64,000 nt of DNA from CAMTWZ01 sp041749075 (GTDB lineage Bacteria; Bacteroidota; Rhodothermia; Balneolales; HLUCCA01), in NCBI GenBank assembly GCA_041749075.1, contig JBGTBY010000031.1, positions 124,001 to 188,000 of the forward strand, given 5' to 3'. Shown here in pieces: positions 33,197 through 40,362 of the stretch (positions within the stretch are counted from its first letter, which is position 1; each line of letters begins with the position of its first letter). Below the pieces are notes generated by a model. The model was not told the origin of the DNA. It saw only the letters and a list, made by a program, of their open reading frames with translations, and made no database searches. A program made the translations under genes and the position numbers.

Positions 33197-33371
33197 TGAT
33201 GCGGCGGTTCATGAGTCGGTTGTAATGCTGATATTCGCTGAAACGCGCGGTGAACCGCATTTCTTTGTCCTCTTTCACAGCCACCACATCCACTTTTGTG
33301 GCGATATCCGGGTTTTCGGTGATGGTGACCTGAATCTCACCAAGTTTATACGATTCAATAAGTTTGCTCAT
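33177..33371 (-). CDS. 64-residue conserved-looking protein of unknown function
   Basis: Small soluble protein (SKLIESYKLGEIQVTITENP, then VDVVAVKEDKEMRFTARFSE, QHYNRLMNRRISEHFKS) with beta-hairpin then helix character. No family recognised. It overlaps the upstream AraC gene by four bases (ATGA) and crcB by 20 bases, so it is translated as part of the operon and is unlikely to be spurious. Confidence 0.65.
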   Translation of the reverse strand: MSKLIESYKLGEIQVTITENPDIATKVDVVAVKEDKEMRFTARFSEYQHYNRLMNRRISEHFKS

Positions 33372-34243
33372 ACGGCTTGACGGAACTCGGTGGGCGTGGA
33401 GCCGGTTATTTTGCGAAATGTGCGATTGAAATGGGTGACCGAATTGAATCCCACTTCATACGCCACTTGCGAAATCGATAAGCCGGTAGACGACATCAGT
33501 TGCTTCGCTTTTTCGATGCGTAATCGGTTCACATATTCAGAGAAGTTCATACCCGTCGCTTTCTTGAACATCCTGCAAAAATGGGCCGCGCTCATGTTCG
33601 CGACGTTCGCCACTTTATCGAGATTCAACTCCTGATTGAGATTGGATGTGATGAACTCACGACTTTTTTTGATGCCATCGGGCTCCAGATGATCGGGCGT
33701 GACCGACAGCTTTTCAGCCAAAGTCGAAATGTGCTTCGCGAAAATCTCCAAGAGTCGGACGACCGCCTCGTATTGCTTCGGCGTGAGCAGTTGGCTTGAG
33801 TTCAGCAGATCGTGAACCTCGTCTGGATCGGTTTTGAAGCCCCAATCCAACACTTGTTTCGTGGTCTGTGATAACTTTTCCGCTGTGGCCGCTTCAAGCA
33901 AGACTTCACCCGTTTGCAGATATCCGATCACCTTGTTGTGCAACTTCACGGGCACGGCCGAGACATGAATGCCTGCGAAACAAGTATGATGCAGGGTTTC
34001 ATTGTCACCTGGCACATGCACGCCATTCACTTGCACGCAGGTTCGGCACGCTTCATTGTGCTCGCGCATGAAATGGCAAAACGGATTTTCGGTGCCTTGG
34101 TCGCGATGGATCGGCTCGGATGATGCAGGATCGCGAAATATCAGCGGAAGATGCGTCACTTCCTTGAATGCCTGTTCATATTCCAGATAGAGATCGGAAT
34201 GGGAAAGGTCGTCGAGCAGTTTTTGAATCGCGTGTTGGTCCAT
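33368..34243 (-). CDS. AraC-family regulator with PocR sensory domain
   Basis: 291 residues. Residues 15-175 form a PocR domain: LPLIFRDPASSEPIHRD, a Cys cluster in NPFCHFMREHNEACRTCVQV, CFAGIHVSAVPVKLHNKVIG and YLQTGEVLLEAA. PocR domains sense small metabolites. Residues 190-291 form the AraC double helix-turn-helix: LNLDKVANVANMSAAHFCRM, KKATGMNFSEYVNRLRIEKA, GLSISQVAYEVGFNSVTHFN. Target and ligand unknown; possibly the neighbouring genes. Confidence 0.92.
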   Translation of the reverse strand: MDQHAIQKLLDDLSHSDLYLEYEQAFKEVTHLPLIFRDPASSEPIHRDQGTENPFCHFMREHNEACRTCVQVNGVHVPGDNETLHHTCFAGIHVSAVPVKLHNKVIGYLQTGEVLLEAATAEKLSQTTKQVLDWGFKTDPDEVHDLLNSSQLLTPKQYEAVVRLLEIFAKHISTLAEKLSVTPDHLEPDGIKKSREFITSNLNQELNLDKVANVANMSAAHFCRMFKKATGMNFSEYVNRLRIEKAKQLMSSTGLSISQVAYEVGFNSVTHFNRTFRKITGSTPTEFRQAV

Positions 34244-34271
34244 GGATGAAGCTTGACACGTAATTTAGGGA

Positions 34272-34446
34272 TAATGGAGAACAAGTAAGAACAAGTACTC
34301 AGGTACTCAAGAAGAACAAGTGCTCAAGGAAGACAAGTACTCAAGGAAGACAAGTACCCACGGAAAGCAGAAGTATAACCCCCCTTGAGTACATGAGTAC
34401 TTGTATCCCCTTGTTCTTCTTGAGTACCTGTTCTTACTTGTTCTCC
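34272..34446. repeat. hairpin-forming repeat copy 1 (AAGAACAAGTACTC units) next to a four-helix-bundle gene
   Basis: Built from short units such as AGAACAAGTACTCAAGG in one direction and their complements in the other. The outer arms pair over about 37 bases: GGAGAACAAGTAAGAACA at the left and its complement TGTTCTTACTTGTTCTCC at the right; the left arm has one extra 8-base insert (AGTACTCA). The right arm includes the last codons of the four-helix-bundle gene. The unpaired centre contains CCCACGGAAAGCAGAAGTAT and is shared with the copy at 34786. Confidence 0.85.
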
Positions 34447-34784
34447 ATACTTCGCACCAGCTTATAAATGAGTATGCAGATGAAATTCGCTTTCTCGATG
34501 AGTATATCTGATTGGTTAGATGGAATTAGTTGATGGGTTTTTGCTAACTCGGCCTGAATTTTGAATTCGCCAGCCGAGCCGCGTGCATACCGAAGAAATC
34601 GAATGAAATCTCCTTGAGTCATTCGATGATATCCTTCCGCAATATTCGATGGCACCGATAAGCTCGATCGTACCATTTGATCCCTAAATGCACGATCACT
34701 CATCTTCAACAGTATCGGATAAGCCAATTCATTCAGCTCCCGTGCTTGTCGAAAGGCTTCGATGTCTTCTAGTTTGTGGAACAT
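34434..34784 (-). CDS. four-helix-bundle protein (23S rRNA intervening-sequence family)
   Basis: 116 residues: FHKLEDIEAFRQARELNELA, RDQMVRSSLSVPSNIAEGYH, FIRFLRYARGSAGEFKIQAE, LIEKANFICILIYKLVRSME. This is the PF05635/S23 pattern (SIAxNIAEG core, then RxxxGSxxE) related to the Avd accessory proteins of diversity-generating retroelements. The family forms pentameric bundles that bind RNA. It is bracketed on both sides by direct copies of a hairpin repeat, and its last codons form part of a hairpin arm. No reverse transcriptase or variable repeat is in the window. Function unknown. Confidence 0.92.
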   Translation of the reverse strand: MFHKLEDIEAFRQARELNELAYPILLKMSDRAFRDQMVRSSLSVPSNIAEGYHRMTQGDFIRFLRYARGSAGEFKIQAELAKTHQLIPSNQSDILIEKANFICILIYKLVRSMENK

Positions 34785-34785
34785 A

Positions 34786-34958
34786 ATAATCAGGTACTCA
34801 GGTACTCATGGAAGAACAAGTAAGAACAAGTAAGAACAAGTACTCAAGAAATCAAGTGCTCAAGGAATCAAGTGCTCAAGGAAGACAAGTACCCACGGAA
34901 AGCAGAAGTATAACCCCCCTTGAGTACATGAGTACTCGTATATCTTGAGTACTTGTCA
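34786..34958. repeat. hairpin-forming repeat copy 2 upstream of the four-helix-bundle gene
   Basis: Same composition as copy 1, with three tandem AAGAACAAGT units, two TCAAGTGCTCAAGGAA units, then a block of 62 bases (about 34876-34937) identical to copy 1 and containing CCCACGGAAAGCAGAAGTAT, followed by TTGAGTACATGAGTACT and a complementary TCTTGAGTACTTGT. Same orientation as copy 1, so the gene lies between direct repeats. Confidence 0.85.
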
Positions 34959-36497
34959 CCCCAACCACCCCTCCCGATCCAGATTCCGATATTGGATGGC
35001 TTCGGCCAGGTGATGCGTGCGGATCTCCTCACTTCCGTCCAGATCGGCGATGGTGCGGGACACCTTCAGGATGCGGTCGTACGCACGGGCGCTGAGACCG
35101 AGCATGGTCAGCGCTTTTTTCAAGAGCGCGGTTCCGGTATCATCGATCTTGCACAATTTCCGGACCAGCTTCGAGTGCATCTGCGCGTTGTTGTAAATCC
35201 CTTTCATGCCCATGAAGCGATGCAGTTGGCGCTCACGAGCCAAAATCACACGTTGTCTGATATGCAACGACGTTTCGCCTTCATGGCGGGATGTGAGATC
35301 ATCGAAGTGCAATTTCGGAACTTCGATATGGAGGTCGATCCGATCCAGCAAGGGTCCGCTGATCTTGTTCAAGTATCGTTGCATCGCCATTTGCTGTGAG
35401 CCCGAGGCCGCGCCCGGATCATACCAATCTCCGCTGGGCGACGGATTCATGCTCGCAACCAACATCACCCGCGACGGATATTTCACGCTCATCTTGGCGC
35501 GGGAGATCGAGACAAATCCATCTTCCAATGGCTGGCGCATCACTTCCAGAGCGCTGCGTTTGAACTCGGGCAACTCGTCAAGAAATAACACTCCGTTGTG
35601 GGCCAATGACATTTCGCCAGGCATGGGCGTGCTCCCGCCTCCGACCAAAGCCACATCCGAAATGGTGTGATGCGGCGCACGAAATGGACGCGTCGACACC
35701 AACCCACGCTCCTTATGCAGCATTCCGGTGACAGAATGAATCTTCGTGGCCTCAAGCGCTTCCTCGGTGCTGAGAGGAGGCAAGATGCCAGGCAAGCGCC
35801 GCGCCATCATGGTTTTCCCAGATCCGGGCGGACCCACAAGAATGATATTATGTCCACCGGCTGCGGCCACTTCCAACGCCCGCTTCACATTTTCTTGTCC
35901 TTTCACATCCGAAAAATCGAATCCGGGATCCATCTGCGCCGGACCCAGAATATCCTTGATGTCGGTTTTGATCGGTTCGATCGTCATCAGCCCGTTCAAC
36001 ATGTCCACCACATCCTTCAACTTGGATACGGCCAGCACACGAATCCCATCCACCACACCGGCTTCCATGCCATTATCTATTGGAAGGATGATGCTGTCGA
36101 AGCCACGGTCGCGAGCCTCAACGGCGATCGGTAGCACACCTTTCACCGGACGCACCGTGCCATCCAGTGCCAATTCGCCTAATATCACGGTGTTGGCCAG
36201 TTCATCGAGCTTCACTTGGTTGGATGCGGCAAGTAACCCCATCGCGATAGCCAGATCGAAGGCGCTTCCTTCTTTGGGGAGATCGGCCGGGGCGAGGTTA
36301 ACGGTCACGCGGCCATAAGGAAAACTATAGCCTGAGTTTTTGAACGCCGCTTCGATGCGGCTGTACGACTCATGAATGGCTTTATCGGGGAGGCCGACGA
36401 GATTGTACTTGGGAAGTCCGAACGCGATGTTCGTTTCGACGTGAATGATATGCGCGTCAACGCCATAGGTCGACGCGCAGGTGATCTGACTGAGCAT
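34956..36497 (-). CDS. YifB/ComM-type Mg-chelatase-like AAA+ ATPase
   Basis: 513 residues from ATG 36497 (MLSQITCASTYGVDAHIIHV). N-terminal ChlI-like Lon-protease-fold domain (LPKYNLVGLPDKAIHESYSR, SEIAMGLLAASNQ), AAA+ core with Walker A ILVGPPGSGKTMMARRLPG, Walker B NGVLFLDELPEF and the MASMNPSPSGDWYD sensor segment, then a C-terminal ChlI domain (SARAYDRILKVSRTIADLDG). ComM acts as a hexameric branch-migration helicase in natural transformation in several bacteria. The C-terminal end lies against the hairpin repeat copy 2. Six upstream residues from ATG 36515 are possible but not conserved. Confidence 0.93.
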   Translation of the reverse strand: MLSQITCASTYGVDAHIIHVETNIAFGLPKYNLVGLPDKAIHESYSRIEAAFKNSGYSFPYGRVTVNLAPADLPKEGSAFDLAIAMGLLAASNQVKLDELANTVILGELALDGTVRPVKGVLPIAVEARDRGFDSIILPIDNGMEAGVVDGIRVLAVSKLKDVVDMLNGLMTIEPIKTDIKDILGPAQMDPGFDFSDVKGQENVKRALEVAAAGGHNIILVGPPGSGKTMMARRLPGILPPLSTEEALEATKIHSVTGMLHKERGLVSTRPFRAPHHTISDVALVGGGSTPMPGEMSLAHNGVLFLDELPEFKRSALEVMRQPLEDGFVSISRAKMSVKYPSRVMLVASMNPSPSGDWYDPGAASGSQQMAMQRYLNKISGPLLDRIDLHIEVPKLHFDDLTSRHEGETSLHIRQRVILARERQLHRFMGMKGIYNNAQMHSKLVRKLCKIDDTGTALLKKALTMLGLSARAYDRILKVSRTIADLDGSEEIRTHHLAEAIQYRNLDREGWLG

Positions 36498-36650
36498 GGA
36501 TTCTCCTCTGTTCATAGGGTTATTCTATACAGAGGCGGAAAACCGGAAAATCTTACATCCCCATCCCGACTTTTTATCCTAAAAAAATGCACCATTGCGT
36601 GGATTGGCACGTAGGTCTGAAGTACATTACACTAAAACAGGAGTCACATC

Positions 36651-36959
36651 ATGGCACAAACCTTCTTCGAAGAAATCAACGTCACCGGCAAAGACCTTCT
36701 CAAGCGCATCAAAAAATTGATCAAAGAAGGCAATGTGCGCCGACTCATCATCAAGAACAAAAAAGGTGACAAACTTCTCGAAATGCCCCTTACCATGGGT
36801 GCGGCGAGTCTGGGTGGGATGATGATTTTAACGCCGTTTCTGTCTGCGATTTCCTTCATCGCGTTGATGGTGACCGAAGCCACTATATTGGTCGAGCGCG
36901 ATGCGAAAGCCGATCCGAATGAAGTGGAAGTGGATGATATTGAGATCGTGGAAGAGTAG
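36651..36959 (+). CDS. DUF4342 family protein
   Basis: 102 residues: basic N-terminal helices (TFFEEINVTGKDLLKRIKKL, EGNVRRLIIKNKKGDKLLEM) resembling the DUF4342 domain, one hydrophobic hairpin (LGGMMILTPFLSAISFIALM), and an acidic tail (EVEVDDIEIVEE). Function unknown; a membrane-associated protein. A ribosome-binding purine stretch (AACAGGAG) precedes ATG 36651. Divergent from the comM-type gene. Confidence 0.85.
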   Translation: MAQTFFEEINVTGKDLLKRIKKLIKEGNVRRLIIKNKKGDKLLEMPLTMGAASLGGMMILTPFLSAISFIALMVTEATILVERDAKADPNEVEVDDIEIVEE

Positions 36960-37104
36960 TTAAAGCGTTAAAGCGTTAAAGCGTGAAAACGTGGAGGTGT
37001 AGAAGTGTTGGAGAATTCTTCACATTTTTACGCTTTCACGTTTTTACGTTTTAACACCTATACATTTTAACGCTTTCACGTTTTCACATTTCTACACAAA
37101 AAAG
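36960..37104. repeat. solo short-unit inverted-repeat element (AAAGCGTTAAAGCGT units)
   Basis: The left part repeats TTAAAGCG three times and then GTGAAAACGTGGAGGTGT; the right part has the complements TTTACGCTTTCACGTTTTTA and TTTTAACGCTTTCACGTTTT. The element fills the gap between the DUF4342 gene and the hydroxylase gene. The architecture (tandem short units facing their complements) is that of the 34.3/34.8-kb elements, although the unit sequence differs and no four-helix-bundle gene is attached. Confidence 0.75.
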
Positions 37105-37106
37105 TC

Positions 37107-37922
37107 ATGGACTTTTTGATCGACTACTTCAGCACCATCTCTTCCGCGCATCGGGCGGCGATCTTAGTAGGGGGCATCACCTTTTTCTGGGTGATGGAAA
37201 GCGCAGTACCGCTGGTTCGGTTCGAGTACCGGAAATGGTCGCATGCGCTGATCAACTTCTTCTTCACCTTCACCACCATCGTGGTGAACTTCGCGCTGGC
37301 CTTCATCCTGCTATTAACGGCAGATTGGGCCGTTGGACATCAATTCGGGCTTTTCTTCCTCATTCCAGAGTTACCGTTTTGGCTGTATCTGTTGGCTGGA
37401 CTGATGTTCTTGGATCTGATATCGGCGTGGTTTGCGCATTGGATCCAGCATAAGACGAAATGGATGTGGCGCTTGCACCTCATCCACCATACGGATCAGG
37501 AGGTGGACACGACGTCGGCGAACAGGCATCATCCGGGCGAGAGCGTCATCCGTTTTGCTTTCACGACCTTGGCGGTACTCATGTTAGGCACACCGATGTG
37601 GATGGTGTTTTTGTATCAGAGTCTGAGTGTGGTGCTGAGTCAGTTCAACCATGCGAACATCTCGCTGCCGTTGTGGCTGGATCGGGGGATGAGTTGGGTG
37701 ATCGTGTCGCCGGACATGCATAAGGTGCATCATCATTATGTGATGCCATATACCGATTCGAATTACGGGAACATCTTTTCGGTGTGGGATCGGCTATTCG
37801 GCACCTTCATGACGCTCGAGCGCGGTAACATCACCTACGGCGTAGACACGCATATGGAGCCCGAGACCGTGAACGATGTGAAGAGATTGTTGAGGGTGCC
37901 GTTTGAGGGGAGGGAGAAGTAG
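37107..37922 (+). CDS. sterol-desaturase/fatty-acid-hydroxylase superfamily protein
   Basis: 271 residues. About five membrane segments and the di-iron histidine clusters of the superfamily: WFAHWIQHKTK, LHLIHHTDQEVDTT, ANRHHPGES, and MHKVHHHYVMPYTDSNYG. Hydroxylates or desaturates a membrane lipid (fatty acid, carotenoid or hopanoid/sterol); the substrate is not readable. The repeat family described below begins 4 bp after its stop codon. Confidence 0.93.
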   Translation: MDFLIDYFSTISSAHRAAILVGGITFFWVMESAVPLVRFEYRKWSHALINFFFTFTTIVVNFALAFILLLTADWAVGHQFGLFFLIPELPFWLYLLAGLMFLDLISAWFAHWIQHKTKWMWRLHLIHHTDQEVDTTSANRHHPGESVIRFAFTTLAVLMLGTPMWMVFLYQSLSVVLSQFNHANISLPLWLDRGMSWVIVSPDMHKVHHHYVMPYTDSNYGNIFSVWDRLFGTFMTLERGNITYGVDTHMEPETVNDVKRLLRVPFEGREK

Positions 37923-37926
37923 ATGC

Positions 37927-38075
37927 TGTCCGCAAGCCTCACTTAACATCGACGTTATGTGGCGATTCTGGATAATTCATTGTTCCAGATTACGTAGTGA
38001 TTTCGGCTCGTAGGTTATTAATAAATAATCGGCTACGTCGATTTGATAGGGCAATAAGTAACACTGTCCGCAAGT
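37927..38075 (+). repeat. TGTCCGCAAG-family intergenic repeat, copy 1 (149 bp form)
   Basis: Begins with TGTCCGCAAG (37927) and ends with TGTCCGCAAGT (38065-38075). Inside: CAGATTACGTAGTGATTTC, then a 40-base AT-rich centre with CGTAG...CTACG pairing, then TTTGATAGGGCAATAAGTA. The same length and order as copy 2. It fills the gap between the hydroxylase gene and the stop of the M56 gene (38091). Confidence 0.9.
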
Positions 38076-38090
38076 TGATATAAACTCCAA

Positions 38091-39770
38091 TCAATTCTTC
38101 TCAACTTCATCGAGTTGAACGGCGACAGTCGACATCGCCACATCCACTGAAAAGCCCTCATTCGCCCCGATTTCTAGTCCGAATTCGGTGGTTGCGTATC
38201 CCACAAAGCTCACTCGCACCGTGTACTTCCCAGCTTCCGATAGATTCACGACAAATTTTCCATCACCTTGTGAAACGGCTCCTCTCTGAGTGGTATCGCC
38301 GGTTTTTTTGATGGAGATGTTCGCACCCATCAATGGTTCTTTAGTACGGGAATCGAGGATTTGTCCACGTAAGAATGGGCTTGCCGCGTCGGTCTCAATC
38401 CGGCGTTGCTGAACCGAGATTCCTTGCTCAACGCCAGCAACGGTTGGCAATCGAAACACTATCGGAACTTGAAATTGGACCTTCACTGGGCGTCCGCGCT
38501 GCATTCCGGGTGTGAATTTCACTCCGCTTATAGCTTCGATCGCCGCTTCGTCGCATCCACCACCAATGCCTCGCAACACTTTTGGCTCGGTCACATTTCC
38601 TTGCTCATCCACGATGAACTCGACCAACACACGGCCCTCGATTCCGGCTCTGCGAGCGATTTCCGGATAACGGACCCGATCGAAAATCGCTTTCATGCCG
38701 CCAACGGGTTCCGGCATCCGCTCGACGACGATAAACACTTCCGGCGCCTCTTCAATTGGAGGTGGCGGTGGTGGTTGGTTGCTCGTGATGCGGCCCAATG
38801 TGAGGATTCCGCTGATGAGAAGGAACAGTGCGATCGGCATGATCGCCGAAAAGCGAGTCGATGCAGGGTACGTGGTTTTCATGGTTTGAATCCGTTCGTG
38901 AATGTGTTTGGATGAGGTGGCCATCGATAAGACAACCGATGGTTTGGGTTGAGTTGGAGTGCCCACAAAGTCGAGCAATAAGGACGCATAGGATTTCAGC
39001 AGATCCGGACGCATACCGATCACATCCGCATCACAGGAGAGTTCACGATAGCGATGTAAGTCGCGTATCAACCGATGCACCATCGGATGGAAAATGAACG
39101 TCGCTTTGATGAGATGTTCCGCATATTGTGCTGCGAAATCGCCACGCCGGATGTGTGTGAGCTCATGGGATAAGATGAGGCGGCTTGCCAACTCGTCCCT
39201 CGTCTCCTCGGGGAGCACGATCACCGCGCGACGCCAGCCAAATGTGTGGGGGATTGTGCCGGGGGAGGCCACCATCAGCCGGAACGGCTGCTTTATTCCC
39301 ATTTCAAGGGCAATATCCGCAGCCAGCGATTGAAGCGATTCGGGCGCCGGCTTCAATTTGCTGGACCGATACACATGCAATGCGATGTGGTTTGCGGCGT
39401 GACGCATCCATCCCACAATCGAAGCCAACATCACGCCAAATGTGAGCAGGCCGAGGGCGACGTACCAACTCCATCCGAACTCACTCGCATCAATGGGATC
39501 CACACGAACGACATCGTCTCCGACCACGATCAGCCAATCATGAATCGGGGTTGCGATCAGAAATGACGGCGCTTCCGGAATCAGATTCAGAAGAAGAATC
39601 CCTGCGGGAAGGGAGGTGAGCACCGCATATCGCAGCTTGAGCTGGAGTTGCGGGTGACCCGACATCCGCCTCGCAAGGAGCAAGGAAAGAGGCGCGAGGA
39701 GCGTCCAGATGCCGACCGGCAGCCAGAAACGGAGAAGAGCGGATGACCCGAAATCGTGGAGGAATTCCAT
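38091..39770 (-). CDS. M56-family metallopeptidase (BlaR1/MecR1-like) with TonB-C and carboxypeptidase-regulatory domains
   Basis: 559 residues. Residues 1-310 form the membrane peptidase part with HELTHIRRGDF (His202, Glu203, His206, the zinc site) and ELSCDADVIG (third ligand). Residues 330-430 hold a TonB C-terminal domain (PVGGMKAIFDRVRYPEIARR, GIGGGCDEAAIEAISGVKFT). Residues 465-559 hold a carboxypeptidase-D regulatory-like domain (GQILDSRTKEPLMGANISIK). The usual partner, a BlaI repressor, is encoded 2 bp upstream; by analogy, the peptidase may cleave the repressor upon a cell-surface signal. No penicillin-binding sensor is present, so the signal is unlikely to be a beta-lactam. Confidence 0.92.
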   Translation of the reverse strand: MEFLHDFGSSALLRFWLPVGIWTLLAPLSLLLARRMSGHPQLQLKLRYAVLTSLPAGILLLNLIPEAPSFLIATPIHDWLIVVGDDVVRVDPIDASEFGWSWYVALGLLTFGVMLASIVGWMRHAANHIALHVYRSSKLKPAPESLQSLAADIALEMGIKQPFRLMVASPGTIPHTFGWRRAVIVLPEETRDELASRLILSHELTHIRRGDFAAQYAEHLIKATFIFHPMVHRLIRDLHRYRELSCDADVIGMRPDLLKSYASLLLDFVGTPTQPKPSVVLSMATSSKHIHERIQTMKTTYPASTRFSAIMPIALFLLISGILTLGRITSNQPPPPPPIEEAPEVFIVVERMPEPVGGMKAIFDRVRYPEIARRAGIEGRVLVEFIVDEQGNVTEPKVLRGIGGGCDEAAIEAISGVKFTPGMQRGRPVKVQFQVPIVFRLPTVAGVEQGISVQQRRIETDAASPFLRGQILDSRTKEPLMGANISIKKTGDTTQRGAVSQGDGKFVVNLSEAGKYTVRVSFVGYATTEFGLEIGANEGFSVDVAMSTVAVQLDEVEKN

Positions 39771-39772
39771 GG

Positions 39773-40147
39773 TTAGTCGAGTTTTTGAATGATATCGTTG
39801 AGCGCGGCACGTTCCTCATCCGAAAGTGACTCCGATTCGGCGAGTGTTTGCACCAAAGCCATCGGTGAGCCGCGAAAGACCTTGTTCATGAGGTGGGACA
39901 GCAGTGTTTTACGGACATCGGCCGGGTCGATCGCCGCCTGATACACATAGGAAACACCCGATTTGTTGACCTTGAGGAATCCTTTCTTGGCCAGATTCTG
40001 CATGATGGTCATGATCGTGGTGTAGGCCACGGACCGTACGCTGAGGATTCGATCGTGAACCTGGGAAACCGTTGCGGTTTTCAATTCCCAGACCACATTG
40101 AGGATTTCCATTTCGGTGTCGCCGAGAGCGAAGGTTGATTTGTTCAT
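39773..40147 (-). CDS. BlaI/MecI/CopY-family repressor
   Basis: 124 residues: winged helix with LGDTEMEILNVVWELKTATV, SVAYTTIMTIMQNLAKKGFL (recognition region) and KVNKSGVSYVYQAAI, then the C-terminal dimerisation half (SHLMNKVFRGSPMALVQTLA, ERAALNDIIQKLD). Represses its own operon with the M56 peptidase. A dyad operator lies 13 bp in front of its ATG. Typical length for the family. Confidence 0.95.
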   Translation of the reverse strand: MNKSTFALGDTEMEILNVVWELKTATVSQVHDRILSVRSVAYTTIMTIMQNLAKKGFLKVNKSGVSYVYQAAIDPADVRKTLLSHLMNKVFRGSPMALVQTLAESESLSDEERAALNDIIQKLD

Positions 40148-40159
40148 ACGAACAACATA

Positions 40160-40177
40160 ATACTAATGAGGTAGTAT
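40160..40177. promoter_or_regulatory. BlaI-type operator upstream of the blaI/M56 operon
   Basis: ATACTA-ATGAGG-TAGTAT: six paired bases either side of a six-base centre, close to the BlaI/MecI consensus TACTA-N6-TAGTA, 13 bp upstream of the repressor ATG. Supports negative autoregulation. Confidence 0.65.
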
Positions 40178-40197
40178 ATCAAGGGGGAAGTGGATGC

Positions 40198-40346
40198 TGT
40201 CCGCAAGTATCACTTAATAACACCGTTATGAGGCGAATATGGCGAATCTATAGTGCCAGATTACGTAACGATTTCAGGTCGTAGGTCGATTATTATCATG
40301 TGACTACATCGATTTGACAGGGCAATAAGTAACACTGTCCGCAAGT
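40198..40346 (+). repeat. TGTCCGCAAG-family intergenic repeat, copy 2 (149 bp form)
   Basis: Begins and ends with TGTCCGCAAGT (40198-40208 and 40336-40346). Same length as copy 1 and mostly alignable: ATTACGTAACGATTTC, GTAG...CTAC paired centre, TTTGACAGGGCAATAAGTA. Located between the blaI operator and the stop of the next lipoprotein gene. Confidence 0.9.
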
Positions 40347-40362
40347 GAATCTAAACACCGTG

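Noticed and set aside
34272..34958. CRISPR array
   Set aside because: The units are tandem without unique spacers and face their complements; no cas gene is present.
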